Positions 1 to 8,160 of a stretch of 30,753 bases of DNA are shown piece by piece. Position 1 is the stretch's first letter. Every line of letters starts with the position of its first letter. The DNA is from Zygnema cylindricum (taxonomy: Eukaryota; Streptophyta; Zygnematophyceae; Zygnematales; Zygnemataceae): positions 11,787 through 42,539 of the forward strand of contig JBBHKE010002046.1 in the NCBI GenBank assembly GCA_037447655.1. The letters run 5' to 3'. Position numbers and translations under genes: made by a program. The notes below the pieces were generated by a model that was not told the origin of the DNA, did not search any database, and was given only the letters and a program-made list of their open reading frames with translations.

Positions 1-258
1 GATTTACTAGTTACATTAAATGACTTTTTATACATTTGTATTATGGAAACTCTAGAGCTCATATCTTTTGGATTCATTTGTGGATCAGGCTGTAACTTTG
101 GGAGGTTATAGTGTCGAGTACATACTGCATATTGGTGCAATTTGAGGTGCTTTTGTGTATTGTGGAATAATATCTGTTGTCTGAAACACAACTGTTTTGG
201 GGTAGTATGTGGGCGTTTTGTGTGAGTAATCCATGGCTGAAATAGGCTATGGATAACA
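1..258 (+). repeat. 3' part of a family A copia LTR (upstream LTR), copy 1
   Basis: The segment ends in ATAACA directly before a primer binding site, as expected for the U5 end of a 5' LTR. Its reverse complement is recognisable at the start of the LTR insertion at 23618, which begins TGTTGTCCATAGCC and shares several blocks. Only the last ~258 bases are inside the window; the related insertion is over 1 kb long. Confidence 0.8.
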
Positions 259-272
259 GGTTATGGGCCCAC
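259..272 (+). other. Primer binding site, half-tRNA-iMet type (copy 1)
   Basis: GGTTATGGGCCCAC begins at the base after the LTR end. It is complementary to the anticodon stem-loop of initiator tRNA-Met, not to the tRNA 3' end. Drosophila copia is known to prime from a cleaved 5' half of this tRNA. The ATG at 263 inside the site is the first codon of the gag frame. Confidence 0.8.
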
Positions 273-523
273 ACCCATGGCTACCCATATTTGATGGATC
301 TAACTGTCACTACTGGAAGCGTGTGCTTGAGAGCTACTTCGAGATGATGGAGCTAATGGATGTGGTGGATGGAACCTTGGCTAAAACATCAAGTGGATGG
401 GAGAAGAAGAACCGTGAGTGTCTAAGGGTTATCAAGAACTCCTTGACAGAGAAATTGGTAATGACAAACCTTAAGTTGAAAAGTGCAGCTGAACTATGGA
501 AATGTCTAGAATGTAGTTATTAA
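263..523 (+). pseudogene. gag: Copia gag N-terminal fragment (family A, copy 1)
   Basis: An 86-codon frame starts at the ATG within the primer binding site. The product begins MGPHPWLPIFDG and has the copia Gag motif P-I-F-D-G...Y-W at residues 8-18, followed by a helical stretch with LMDVVDGTL and AAELWKCLE. In the family this is the start of the capsid-forming Gag protein. A complete Gag would run several hundred residues and contain a CCHC knuckle; here the frame ends at a TAA, and six bases later a second LTR end begins. Zinc knuckle, protease, integrase, reverse transcriptase and RNase H are all absent, so this is a deletion derivative. The copy at 3206 differs by one residue (Val-Leu here, Val-Ile there). 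Confidence 0.85.
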
Positions 524-528
524 AGACT

Positions 529-631
529 TGTATTGTGGAGTTATCTGTGTTTTCTGAAACAGAGTTGTTTTGGGGTAGTCTGTGGGTATTTTCCGTGAGC
601 AATCCATGGCTGAAATTGGCTATAGACAACA
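529..631 (+). repeat. Truncated 3' LTR end fused to gag (copy 1)
   Basis: These 103 bases align without gaps to 156-258, the end of the upstream LTR, at about 80% identity by eye, both ending in an ACAACA/ATAACA terminus. The block begins at TGTATTGTGGA right after the truncated gag. Everything between gag and the middle of a 3' LTR has been deleted. The 20% mismatch implies either old LTRs or recombination between different copies. Confidence 0.8.
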
Positions 632-1450
632 ATATGTCCATTTTTTTTCCTAAACAACAAACACATTTGTTTTTCTTACCGTTTATATTTTATTGTCATT
701 CAATAAAAGTTTGTGGTTTTGTACGTTGTGCGTTGATTATATGCATTTTTACCCTGTCCCCTTTAATGGATATTTTTCCATTAATATTCTTAAATAACAA
801 ACACATTCATTTTTCTTCTTTTATTTTCTCTCCTCTCCTGTTTTTCTTGTAAATTTTCTTTTACATCTCGCTCAAGCTTTATTTTAAACATTATGATTTT
901 TTATACATCTTCCCTCGATTTTTCCTTTTGCCCTTAAAAAAGGGTTTAAGAAATTGAATTTTTTTTTATCATTCTGTTCTCGAGACAAAAAACTTTCCAT
1001 CCAATACCCTACTTTTTTTTAGTTTAGGTAGTCCTGTGCCTCCCACCATATTTATTCCCCTCTTGGTAACCTCTACATTTTGAACAGTAAAACATTTATC
1101 CAGCCCATCTATTTTAAGCTCTATTTGGTGAAAATACACGATAATTATAATATACAAATTAAAACATGATCTGAACATAATGTAACAATTAAAAACAGGT
1201 TTTTAATTTCATACAATTTTTCAAATATCGCAAAAAATATTATTTTATAAATTGCATCCACATTCAAAAAAAAAGATTTTAAAGTAAAAGGCAAAAATTT
1301 ATCAAATAAACAAATTATTCATTATAAATGATATCACTCAATCCATGTGACCGGCAGGTTCCTTCACCTTATCTTCACCTCGTCTACACCTCAGCTACAC
1401 CTCTATCAACAACTAACATTAAAAAAAACACAAAAATAAGAAATCCTAAA
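632..1450. other. AT-rich non-coding flank inside repeat copy 1
   Basis: Long T and A runs with no credible coding frame. It may be host DNA flanking the broken family A element and carried along in the duplication. The last ~250 bases (poly-A-rich, then CTTCACCT/CTACACCT repeats) are the part that differs between the two repeat copies. Confidence 0.6.
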
Positions 1451-2098
1451 TGTAGGATCTTAAGCAAAAGACATTCACTCTAAGTAATTCACAAAACATA
1501 AATCATTACACAGCGGAAGCTCATAAAAGACAAAAGGAATATTTAGCCAAAAAGAATTATAAGTGTTCTTGGCCGAAGCCTCTTTACATCATCTCTCTTC
1601 TCTCTTCTCTCTCTTCTCTATCCTCTTTAAATAATCTCTTACTCCAAGATTAATCCTCTATGATTCAATCATATGATATTCAATATTCTGCACATGTACA
1701 TTGCTGCCTATATACTCGCTACTCTACACTAACAGACAACAAGATAAGACAAGCAGAACTTAGCGTAGCGACGAAGTCTGTCCCTAGCTGAATGTGCACA
1801 CTTCAATGAAAGTTCCAAGAAGGAAGGCGCACACGCTTCTTCCTTCGAAACGACAAACTCTAGACATTGACTTAAACACGTGTCGCTCCACGAACACACT
1901 TGCACACAAATTGAAACATCTGCGTACGAAACAAACAAGTGACGCGAAACGAAATAGTATGTTTTGTTCATGGACAACAAAAGTACTCTCGCGAAACGAC
2001 ATCGTACTTTTTGTATGATGACGCGACAGTTCGCGTCAAACAAATACAAGTTGGTATGACTCTTCGCGAAATGTCGCGAAAACCACAATATCCCAACA
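1451..2098 (-). repeat. 3' LTR of copia element C (minus strand)
   Basis: Read on the minus strand, this 648-base block starts TGTTGGGATATTGTGG just after a polypurine tract and ends GATCCTACA, giving TG...CA termini. The start is typical of Tork/Tnt1-like copia LTRs. A TATATA box lies in its second half, followed by a GA-rich tract. The insertion edge at 1450/1451 falls exactly where repeat copy 1 stops matching copy 2, so C inserted at that junction or marks its breakpoint. Confidence 0.85.
1708..1715 (-). promoter_or_regulatory. Probable TATA box of the element C LTR
   Basis: GTATATAG on the minus strand lies about 385 bases into the LTR, upstream of the GA-rich tract. Position and sequence fit a Pol II core promoter, but no start site can be seen. 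Confidence 0.45.
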
Positions 2099-2113
2099 AT
2101 CCCCCTCTTATTG
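2099..2113 (-). other. Polypurine tract of element C
   Basis: On the minus strand AATAAGAGGGGGAT lies directly before the LTR start TGTTGGG. This is the expected site for plus-strand DNA priming in LTR retrotransposons. Confidence 0.8.
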
Positions 2114-2152
2114 TCGGAATCGCCAAACTCTTCAAAATAATAAAAGTTTTGG

Positions 2153-2829
2153 TCACCCCCTCTCAAACACATCATGTGTGGCAGCCTTTGTCAACAAATC
2201 AGTCGCCTCCTCTTTTATTGGTACGTACGAAATTACAATCTCGTTTGCCGTAACCAAATCTCGTACAAAATGCCATTGGATCCTGATGTGTTTCCTCCTC
2301 TTGTGAAACACTGGATTTTTCGCCAACGCCATCGAACTCATGCTGTCAGAATAAATTGTCATACAACCAATACGAATGCTTAACTCATGTAACATCTCCT
2401 TAATCCAAATCGAAACCTTAGCTGCATGACACACGACCATATACTCAGATTTTGTGGAACTCAACGCAACCGTAGGTTGTAGCCTACAACTCCACGAGAT
2501 CGCAGCTCCTCCGAAAATAAATGCATATCCTGACGTGGACTTACTTGAATCAAAATCACCGCCCCAATCCGCGTCTTGATAACCAACACAATCGAAAGAA
2601 TTTTTGTCTGAAGTGAACAAAAGTCCAAGATCAATCGTACTAACCAAGTAACGAAAGATACGTCCTACGACCTCCCAGTGTGCCTTCTTTGGCTCGTGAC
2701 AATAAAGGCTAACGATGGAAATCGCAGCCGTAATATCTGGACGAGTACCAACGCTAAGATACATAAGTGAACCAACCGCCTCTCGATATGGTACGTCGAT
2801 AGAATGTAATGCTGCCGAAAAGGTACGGG
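2153..2829 (-). pseudogene. pol: Copia pol C-terminus: end of RT and RNase H (element C)
   Basis: The frame enters at the RT-connection motif VPYREAVGSLMYL and continues through TRPDI into RNase H. All four expected acidic positions are visible: DADWGGD, KSEYM, YSDSMSS and ATDLLTKA. KSTSGYAF and ALSSTKSEY are Tork/Tnt1-type signatures. The frame ends with a stop ~40 bases before the polypurine tract, so the C-terminus is natural. The 5' side is truncated: Gag, protease, integrase and the RT catalytic YVDD are missing, and the first ~15 codons of the open frame (upstream of 2829) come from unrelated GGGCATG repeat DNA. RNase H removes RNA from the RNA-DNA hybrid during reverse transcription; here it is an orphan domain. 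Its sequence belongs to a different copia branch from B, D and E. Confidence 0.9.
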
Positions 2830-2943
2830 TGTTCGTTTTTTGTAACGGGCATGAAAATTGGGCATGAAAAATGGGCATGAGAAAAAGGAATGAAAAACGG
2901 GCATGATAAACTGGACAGGGTACATGCCTGTGTAACGGGCGTT
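2830..2943. repeat. Short GGGCATGAAAA-type repeats at the truncation of element C
   Basis: The segment holds about four imperfect copies of GGGCATGAAAA or AACGGGCATGA, plus CGGGCGTT at its right edge, between the truncated RT frame and repeat copy 2. It marks the rearrangement junction; its origin is unknown. Confidence 0.6.
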
Positions 2944-3201
2944 GATTTACTAGTTACATTAAATGACTTTTTATACATTTGTATTATGGAAACTCTAGAG
3001 CTCATATCTTTTGGATTCATTTGTGGATCAGGCTGTAACTTTGGGAGGTTATAGTGTCGAGTACATACTGCATATTGGTGCAATTTGAGGTGCTTTTGTG
3101 TATTGTGGAATAATATCTGTTGTCTGAAACACAACTGTTTTGGGGTAGTATGTGGGCGTTTTGTGTGAGTAATCCATGGCTGAAATAGGCTATGGATAAC
3201 A
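2944..3201 (+). repeat. 3' part of a family A LTR (copy 2)
   Basis: Identical to 1-258. The LTR starts abruptly at 2944 after the GGGCATG repeats, so this copy is truncated on its left side. Confidence 0.8.
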
Positions 3202-3215
3202 GGTTATGGGCCCAC
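3202..3215 (+). other. Primer binding site, half-tRNA-iMet type (copy 2)
   Basis: GGTTATGGGCCCAC directly after the LTR end, identical to the site at 259, with the gag ATG at 3206 inside it. Confidence 0.8.
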
Positions 3216-3466
3216 ACCCATGGCTACCCATATTTGATGGATCTAACTGTCATTACTGGAAGCGTGTGATTGAGAGCTACTTCGAGATGATGGAGCTAAT
3301 GGATGTGGTGGATGGAACCTTGGCTAAAACATCAAGTGGATGGGAGAAGAAGAACCGTGAGTGTCTAAGGGTTATCAAGAACTCCTTGACAGAGAAATTG
3401 GTAATGACAAACCTTAAGTTGAAAAGTGCAGCTGAACTATGGAAATGTCTAGAATGTAGTTATTAA
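3206..3466 (+). pseudogene. gag: Copia gag N-terminal fragment (family A, copy 2)
   Basis: Second copy of the 86-codon truncated gag, starting at the ATG inside the primer binding site. It differs from the copy at 263 by one silent change and one Leu to Ile change. The Gag N-terminal motif (P-I-F-D-G...Y-W) is present; the zinc knuckle and everything downstream are missing. Its stop is followed within six bases by an LTR end, as in copy 1, so the deletion predates the duplication. Confidence 0.85.
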
Positions 3467-3471
3467 AGACT

Positions 3472-3574
3472 TGTATTGTGGAGTTATCTGTGTTTTCTGA
3501 AACAGAGTTGTTTTGGGGTAGTCTGTGGGTATTTTCCGTGAGCAATCCATGGCTGAAATTGGCTATAGACAACA
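3472..3574 (+). repeat. Truncated 3' LTR end (copy 2)
   Basis: Identical to 529-631; about 80% identical by eye to the end of the upstream LTR at 3099-3201. Confidence 0.8.
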
Positions 3575-4397
3575 ATATGTCCATTTTTTTTCCTAAACAA
3601 CAAACACATTTGTTTTTCTTACCGTTTATATTTTATTGTCATTCAATAAAAGTTTGTGGTTTTGTACGTTGTGCGTTGATTATATGCATTTTTACCCTGT
3701 CCCCTTTAATGGATATTTTTCCATTAATATTCTTAAATAACAAACACATTCATTTTTCTTCTTTTATTTTCTCTCCTCTCCTGTTTTTCTTGTAAATTTT
3801 CTTTTACATCTCGCTCAAGCTTTATTTTAAACATTATGATTTTTTATACATCTTCCCTCGATTTTTCCTTTTGCCCTTAAAAAAGGGTTTAAGAAATTGA
3901 ATTTTTTTTTATCATTCTGTTCTCGAGACAAAAAACTTTCCATCCAATACCCTACTTTTTTTTAGTTTAGGTAGTCCTGTGCCTCCCACCATATTTATTC
4001 CCCTCTTGGTAACCTCTACATTTTGAACAGTAAAACATTTATCCAGCCCATCTATTTTAAGCTCTATTTGGTGAAAATACACGATAATTATAATATACAA
4101 ATTAAAACATGATCTGAACATAATGTAACAATTAAAAAAAGGTTTTGAAAATCATAAAACTTTTTAAATATCGCAAAAAAGATAATGTTATAAACTACGT
4201 CCACACTGAAAAAAAAATGATTTTAAAGTAAAAGGCAAAAATTTATTAAATAAACAAATTATTCATTATAAATGATATCACTCAATCCATGTGACCGGCC
4301 GGTTCATTCACCTTATCTTCACCTTCTCTACACCTCAACTACACCTCTATCAACAAATACCATTAAAAAAAAAACACAAAAACAAGAAATCCTAAAT
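3575..4397. other. AT-rich non-coding flank inside repeat copy 2
   Basis: Counterpart of 632-1450. No credible gene. The last ~260 bases are the diverged section of the repeat. Confidence 0.6.
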
Positions 4398-4644
4398 AGC
4401 TATTCATAGTCGGCAACATCGATATTTGCGACAACATGAAGATTTTCCAAATTGTGCAACATTCCTTAGCACAATCGCAGGGAGGTGTTCAATCCACTCT
4501 TATGTTGATTTTCTTAAATAATCATATAGAATCTCTTTCCAAACAAATATAAAAAGCAAAAAATTTCACAAAGACAAATTTGGTTAGGGAGCGAGATCAA
4601 TAAAATGGTAAAAAAAAAATAGTATATACATTGACTTAACTGCG
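4398..4644. other. Unassigned AT-rich spacer
   Basis: No coding frame, RNA gene or repeat recognised. It lies between the end of repeat copy 2 and the family-A-like LTR fragment. Confidence 0.5.
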
Positions 4645-4921
4645 TCGCAGCTCCGCCGTACCGGCGGCGCCTATTCCGTTTATTTTACATCGGATCGCTT
4701 CGCGATCCGCCGTCCATTTGTCACAGCTTGTTCACACCACTCAATGAGTCTTCTACGTCACTTTAATAATATCAATCCGTTTGCTCCCCCAATCCGTGAA
4801 TCTATTCAAACCTCCATATTAAATCCAATTAGTAGTTACAGGCAAACTGTCTAGTACGCACGAAACTCACTTTTCAAAACAACAAGTCTCGCGAGAATTT
4901 TGTTTGCCGACAACTAAAGTA
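4645..4921 (-). repeat. Fragment of a family-A-like LTR (minus strand)
   Basis: The block is co-linear with 24405-24690 inside the later LTR insertion, at roughly 75-80% identity by eye. Shared features are CTGCGTCGCA, the hairpin CGGATCGCTTCGCGATCCG, GCTCCCCCAATCC and ACGCACGAAAC. It ends directly at the target duplication of element D, so D inserted at or next to this older LTR. Confidence 0.75.
4691..4709. other. Perfect 8-bp hairpin in the LTR fragment
   Basis: CGGATCGCTTCGCGATCCG folds into an 8-bp stem with a TTC loop. The same 19 bases occur unchanged at 24471-24489, although the surrounding LTR sequence has diverged. Confidence 0.7.
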
Positions 4922-4926
4922 ATTTG
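4922..4926. repeat. Target site duplication of element D, left
   Basis: ATTTG immediately before the 5' LTR, matching ATTTG at 16924-16928 directly after the 3' LTR. Five bases is the usual copia integrase footprint. Confidence 0.9.
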
Positions 4927-5127
4927 TGCTGAAATTGATAGATTTCTAGAGTATTTTCTAGGTTTAATATGTTAATATAAAAGGAAAAAGGATAGACAGC
5001 CTGCCTCCACCTCCTCTCTCAAGCCCCCATACATGTTGTAGTCACTGAAGGATAAAGAGGGTGGTTGATCCATGGCTGCCTTAGTTCCACATAAAGTTAT
5101 TTTTAGTACGTTACTAAAAAATTTACT

Positions 5128-5216
5128 TGACGGACCCGAGATTTGATCCCGATACCTACGGTTCGTCAAGTTGGCCGATAGCGGTCAGCTTTATCCTATT
5201 AGACTAGGATCAATGC
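5128..5216 (-). other. tRNA-like sequence inside the D 5' LTR
   Basis: On the minus strand there is a box A-like TAGTCTAATAGG and a box B-like GGATCAAATCT, with hairpins in tRNA order: ATCCTA/TAGGAT (D-arm-like), GCTGA/TCGGC (anticodon-arm-like) and a T-arm-like stem around ATCAAAT. The gap before the T arm would suit a long variable arm (class II). No acceptor stem pairs, so this is a tRNA-derived remnant and not a tRNA gene. Confidence 0.55.
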
Positions 5217-5474
5217 TAAATGTTATAGGATGTGATAGATATATATACATTTACGAAAGAACAAACCCATTTGACTAAAACTGGATACGGTGTGCATAGA
5301 TACAGTTTTATTAAAGTACGAAGTACGACATCATTTCAAAACGAATACCACGCATATTTTTGACAACGAAACAAATGTCGCGCAAGTATTTATAACGGCT
5401 AAGATTGCGTCTTGTTGCAAATCCGACGGCGCACATCATCGCCTAAATCCTGGAGTGGTCACCTTGGCGTTTTG

Positions 5475-5502
5475 TGACGTGGCATGACCTAGAGCCACGT
5501 GG
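5475..5502 (+). promoter_or_regulatory. ACGT-core (G-box/bZIP-like) motifs in the D 5' LTR
   Basis: TGACGTGGCA at 5475-5484 and CCACGTGG at 5495-5502, upstream of a TTATTATAGGG near 5675. In plants such motifs bind bZIP/bHLH factors. Both are retained in the 3' LTR (16446-16455, 16466-16473). Confidence 0.45.
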
Positions 5503-5959
5503 AGAGATGACATTCGGTCATGGGAATTCCGAGGAATGTACGGACGAGTAAAAGGCAGACACGCGTCCGCTTAATAGCCTTGTCGTACATAGGCTGTACA
5601 AAAGGTACACCGACAGTAGTATTTTTTGGTACGGTACAGAAATCTGATTGGTCCGTACTTCAGTAGATAGAAGTTATTATAGGGAATCAGGACTTATAAA
5701 ATTTTGGTAGGTAGTCACCTCTCTCTTTGAGAGTTTGTACAAATTGGCATTTTTACTGCCTCATAACTTATCGCCTGGTTGGGCGTTTTTCAGAGATTCT
5801 TTTTCCTACGGACTCAGGGGAGTCCAGGGTGGACAAGGGTGCTGTTAGATTATATGCTTGTCTGCTTCGATAGCAGTGGTTAGCAGTTAAAGTGGGTTAG
5901 TTAATAACTATCGAGAGGCTTCATGTGTTTTGTAGTCCAATGGAGGACACATAATTGCA

Positions 5960-5981
5960 GGTGCACTCTAGGGTGCCCACC
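5960..5981 (+). other. Disrupted primer binding site of element D
   Basis: The LTR end is followed by GGT, then unrelated bases, then GCCCACC, where the related element E has GGTTATGGGCCCACC. The central TATGG, and with it the gag start codon, is missing. Either the site was overwritten or a deletion removed it together with the first codons of gag. Confidence 0.5.
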
Positions 5982-6793
5982 TTCCGTCGGGTTTTGGAGG
6001 AGTAAGGTTTTCTGCAGCAGAGACTGCTTCCGCGGAGGAGGCAAATGATGGGGACAGCAGTGTATCTGAAAAGAGGAAAGGGAAGGGGACACCCGTCACC
6101 CCTATTGCCATGGCAAGGGGATCGGCGGTCGTGAAGACCGTGGAGAACGACACTCAAATGTGGGAAGACGAAAACATGGCTGCCAAAAACTTTATTCTAA
6201 GACACCTCACTCAAGGTTTGGCCACTCCTCACCTTCACATTTACAAGGCCGAGGAGCTCTGGGAGAGTTTTGTGGAGATCTATAGAGCTAGAACTATTTA
6301 GGAGCTCCAGTTGGCTAAGCAAAAGCTAGCTAGTTACACTTACAAAGGAGGAAAGATGTTAGATTATTGTAATGATCTTTCTTGTTTGTATATGGGATGG
6401 AAAGTGCCGGGTGGACAAGTAAAATGAAAATGAAAGTTAACACTCTTATCATGAAGTTACCAAATAAGGGAATGCGTGATAGTTCATGGAAATGGATCAC
6501 AATGTTCAGGATGATACTTGGGCAGGAAAACACAATGGAGATTAGGAGAGTAGGAAAGAGCATTCAAGCTCTAGTAGCAGGAGGGGACCGATGAGGGAAG
6601 GACCCAAAAAAACCTTACAAAGGGGAAGAGATCATTCTAGGGGACCAAGGCCCCCAAAGGGTCTTTGTCATTTTTGCAAAAAACCAGGACACTTCATCGC
6701 AGACTGTGTCAAGCTGTCGGAGCTGAGGCTCCAAGAGAACTGTGGAGGGGGTTCTTCCGGAGGGAAGAAAAAGGACTTGTGGTTACAAAAATG
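5982..6793 (+). pseudogene. gag: Copia gag of element D, decayed
   Basis: Gag forms the particle and packages RNA. Recognisable segments in order are: NMAAKNFILRHLTQGL and EELWESFVEIYRARTI (6110-6301), a stop in the place of Gln, then ELQLAKQKLASYTYKGGKMLDY in the same frame, a shift, a poorly matching stretch with RRVGKSIQALVAGG, and a nucleocapsid CCHC knuckle CHFCKKPGHFIADC at 6666-6707. The parallel protein in E aligns throughout. No usable start is present, since the N-terminus and the ATG in the primer site are lost. The zinc knuckle itself is intact. Another frameshift separates the knuckle frame from the protease frame near 6785. Confidence 0.85.
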
Positions 6794-7493
6794 ACAGGAG
6801 AAACCGAGGATGAGTCCTCTGAGGAGGATAAAGAGCTTCTTCTTTATGAGAGTCTGGAGGAGAAGGAGATCCCTCAGAGACAGAAGTGTGCCCTTGGAGC
6901 AATTCGGGAAGCTCCACAGGAAGGATGGATCATCGACTCAAGTGCATCCATGCATATGTGTTGTGATAAAAAACTCTTCACTAAGCTAAGATAGATCCCT
7001 ATTGTAGAGAGAGTATGGGGATGGCAGAGTGGTTAATACAGATCTAGTGGGATCACTAGATCTAAAAGTCTTACTGGAGGGGAAGACTTCTATACTTACA
7101 TTCACAGATGTGTTTTATATTCCTCAGCTGAGTAAAACTCTTGTCTCTACGTCTGTGCTAGATGACAAAGAGTTTGATACATTCACTAGAAATGGAGTCT
7201 TTACAACTAACTATGGGGATGAAGTTTACTCCACGACAGATAAAGGTAGCCAAGGAATGTTAAGGCTTAACCTGGGTAATGAAAAGAAGAATGCTTATTA
7301 TGTTGGTGTTCCTAAATTGAAGATTTGGCATAAGCGGTTGGGGCATGTGCATTTTGATAGGTTGAGGGAAATGAAAAAGCTTTGGGTAGTAGAAGGCATT
7401 CAGCTTGGGGGTAATGAAATGATGGATGATTCTAGTGGTTGTGCTAAAGGTAAGGCTCACAGACTTCCCTTTCCCAAAGCTACCACGTATTGA
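6794..7493 (+). pseudogene. pol: Copia protease and GAG-pre-integrase of element D, decayed
   Basis: An acidic linker (DESSEEDKELLLYE) leads to EGWIIDSSASMHMC near 6926-6960. This is the aspartic protease active site, with Ser in place of Gly in the usual D-S/T-G-A. A frame break at ~6993-7029 follows. The next frame continues the protease (LVGSLDLKVLLEGKTSILTFTDVFYIP) and then the integrase zinc-binding region, WHKRLGHVHFDRL and GCAKGKAHRLPFPK. The two His are kept, but the first Cys of the C-x-x-C pair appears to be Ser (SSGC). The protein parallels residues encoded at 20741-21271 in E. Confidence 0.88.
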
Positions 7494-8160
7494 GGTGAGA
7501 AAATGTTAGATTTGGTTCACACAGATATTTGGGGAATTGCAAAAGTACCTTTGGTTGGAGGAAAGAGGTTTATGATGACAATAACCGATGACTAGTCTAG
7601 ATACTCTTGCGTTTACTTTCTGAAAAATAAGTTTGAAACATCAACTTACTTCAAATAATATAAAGCCTGGAGTGAGAAGTTGCATGAAACCCCCATTAAG
7701 AGGATAAGGAGTGATAATGGGGGGGAATATACCTCTAACTAGTTTGAGGAATATCTGAGAGATGAGGGAGTGCAACACCTAAAAACTGTACCATATAACC
7801 AGGAACAAAATGGGGTAGCTGAGAGGTTGAATAAAACACTAGGAGATAGTGCATGCAGTATGTTGGCAGACAAGAAAATAGGAAAGAGATTTTGGGGAGA
7901 AGCAATGAACTGTGCCAACTACATTAAAAATAGAGTCCTTACCTCAGCTGTAAAGGGAGTGACACCTTATGAGAGATGGGTTGGAAGGAAACTAGATATC
8001 TCACACCTTAAAGTGTTCGGTAGCCAAGTTTACAATCTTGACACGGATAGGAAAAATTGGAAACTAGATGCTAAGCGAAAACTTGGTTACCTTATGGGAT
8101 AAGATGAGGATGTTAAAGGATATAGAGTCTATGACTTAGCAAAGAAAGATATCATTCTGG
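7494..8160 (+). pseudogene. pol: Copia integrase core of element D, decayed
   Basis: The D,D-35-E core can be followed: first Asp in LVHTDIWG, second in RSDNGGEYTS, Glu in QNGVAERLNKTLGDSA. Downstream are FWGEAMNCANYIKNR, TPYERW and HLKVFGSQVYNLD. The catalytic residues remain, but stops occur in the DDW, FKQY and SNQF positions and again at GYLMG, three of them explicable as CAG/CAA to TAG/TAA or TGG to TAG changes. Integrase inserts the cDNA into host DNA; this copy cannot be translated through. Confidence 0.88.

Larger units (their letters stand above)
1..1450. repeat. Direct repeat, copy 1 of a 1.45 kb segment
   Basis: Bases 1-1450 recur at 2944-4397, an offset of 2943. Over the first ~1190 bases I find only two differences (310 C versus T, 326 C versus A). 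From ~1196 to 1450 the copies drop to roughly 89% identity by eye. The repeat carries a family A LTR end, primer site, gag fragment and second LTR end, so it duplicates an already broken retroelement with its 3' flank. The left edge coincides with the window start, so the repeat may extend further left. Confidence 0.95.
2944..4397. repeat. Direct repeat, copy 2 of the 1.45 kb segment
   Basis: Same content as 1-1450, offset by 2943. Near-perfect identity to ~4138, then about 89% to 4397. Beyond CCTAAAT (4391-4397) the sequences are unrelated: copy 1 runs into element C, copy 2 into unique DNA. Confidence 0.95.
4927..5959 (+). repeat. 5' LTR of element D
   Basis: It starts TGCTGAAAT and ends AATTGCA (1033 bases). 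By eye it is about 90% identical to the 3' LTR in the first third and higher elsewhere. It contains an antisense tRNA-like block (5128-5216), ACGT-core motifs near 5475-5502, a CTCTCTCTTTGAGAG inverted motif near 5719, and a Kozak-like CCATGGCTGCC that recurs in the E LTR. Confidence 0.92.

Noticed and set aside
969-1178. Minus-strand 69-codon frame repeated at 3912-4121
   Set aside because: Its duplication is explained by the direct repeat; no family features and it lies in AT-rich non-coding DNA.
1729-2175. 148-codon minus-strand frame in the element C LTR
   Set aside because: It lies within the LTR and across the polypurine tract; no homology is visible, and LTRs are non-coding.
5128-5216. 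Functional tRNA gene
   Set aside because: Boxes A and B and three arms are visible, but no acceptor stem pairs and the copies in LTRs differ in the arms. Called tRNA-like only.
7590-7750. Alternative genetic code (TAG/TAA read as Gln), since several in-frame TAG/TAA sit at Gln positions in elements D and E
   Set aside because: TAG also occurs at Trp positions (DDW in D, GW before the protease in E, HW in B) and TGA at Arg positions, and frameshifts are present. This fits decay by deamination, not recoding.
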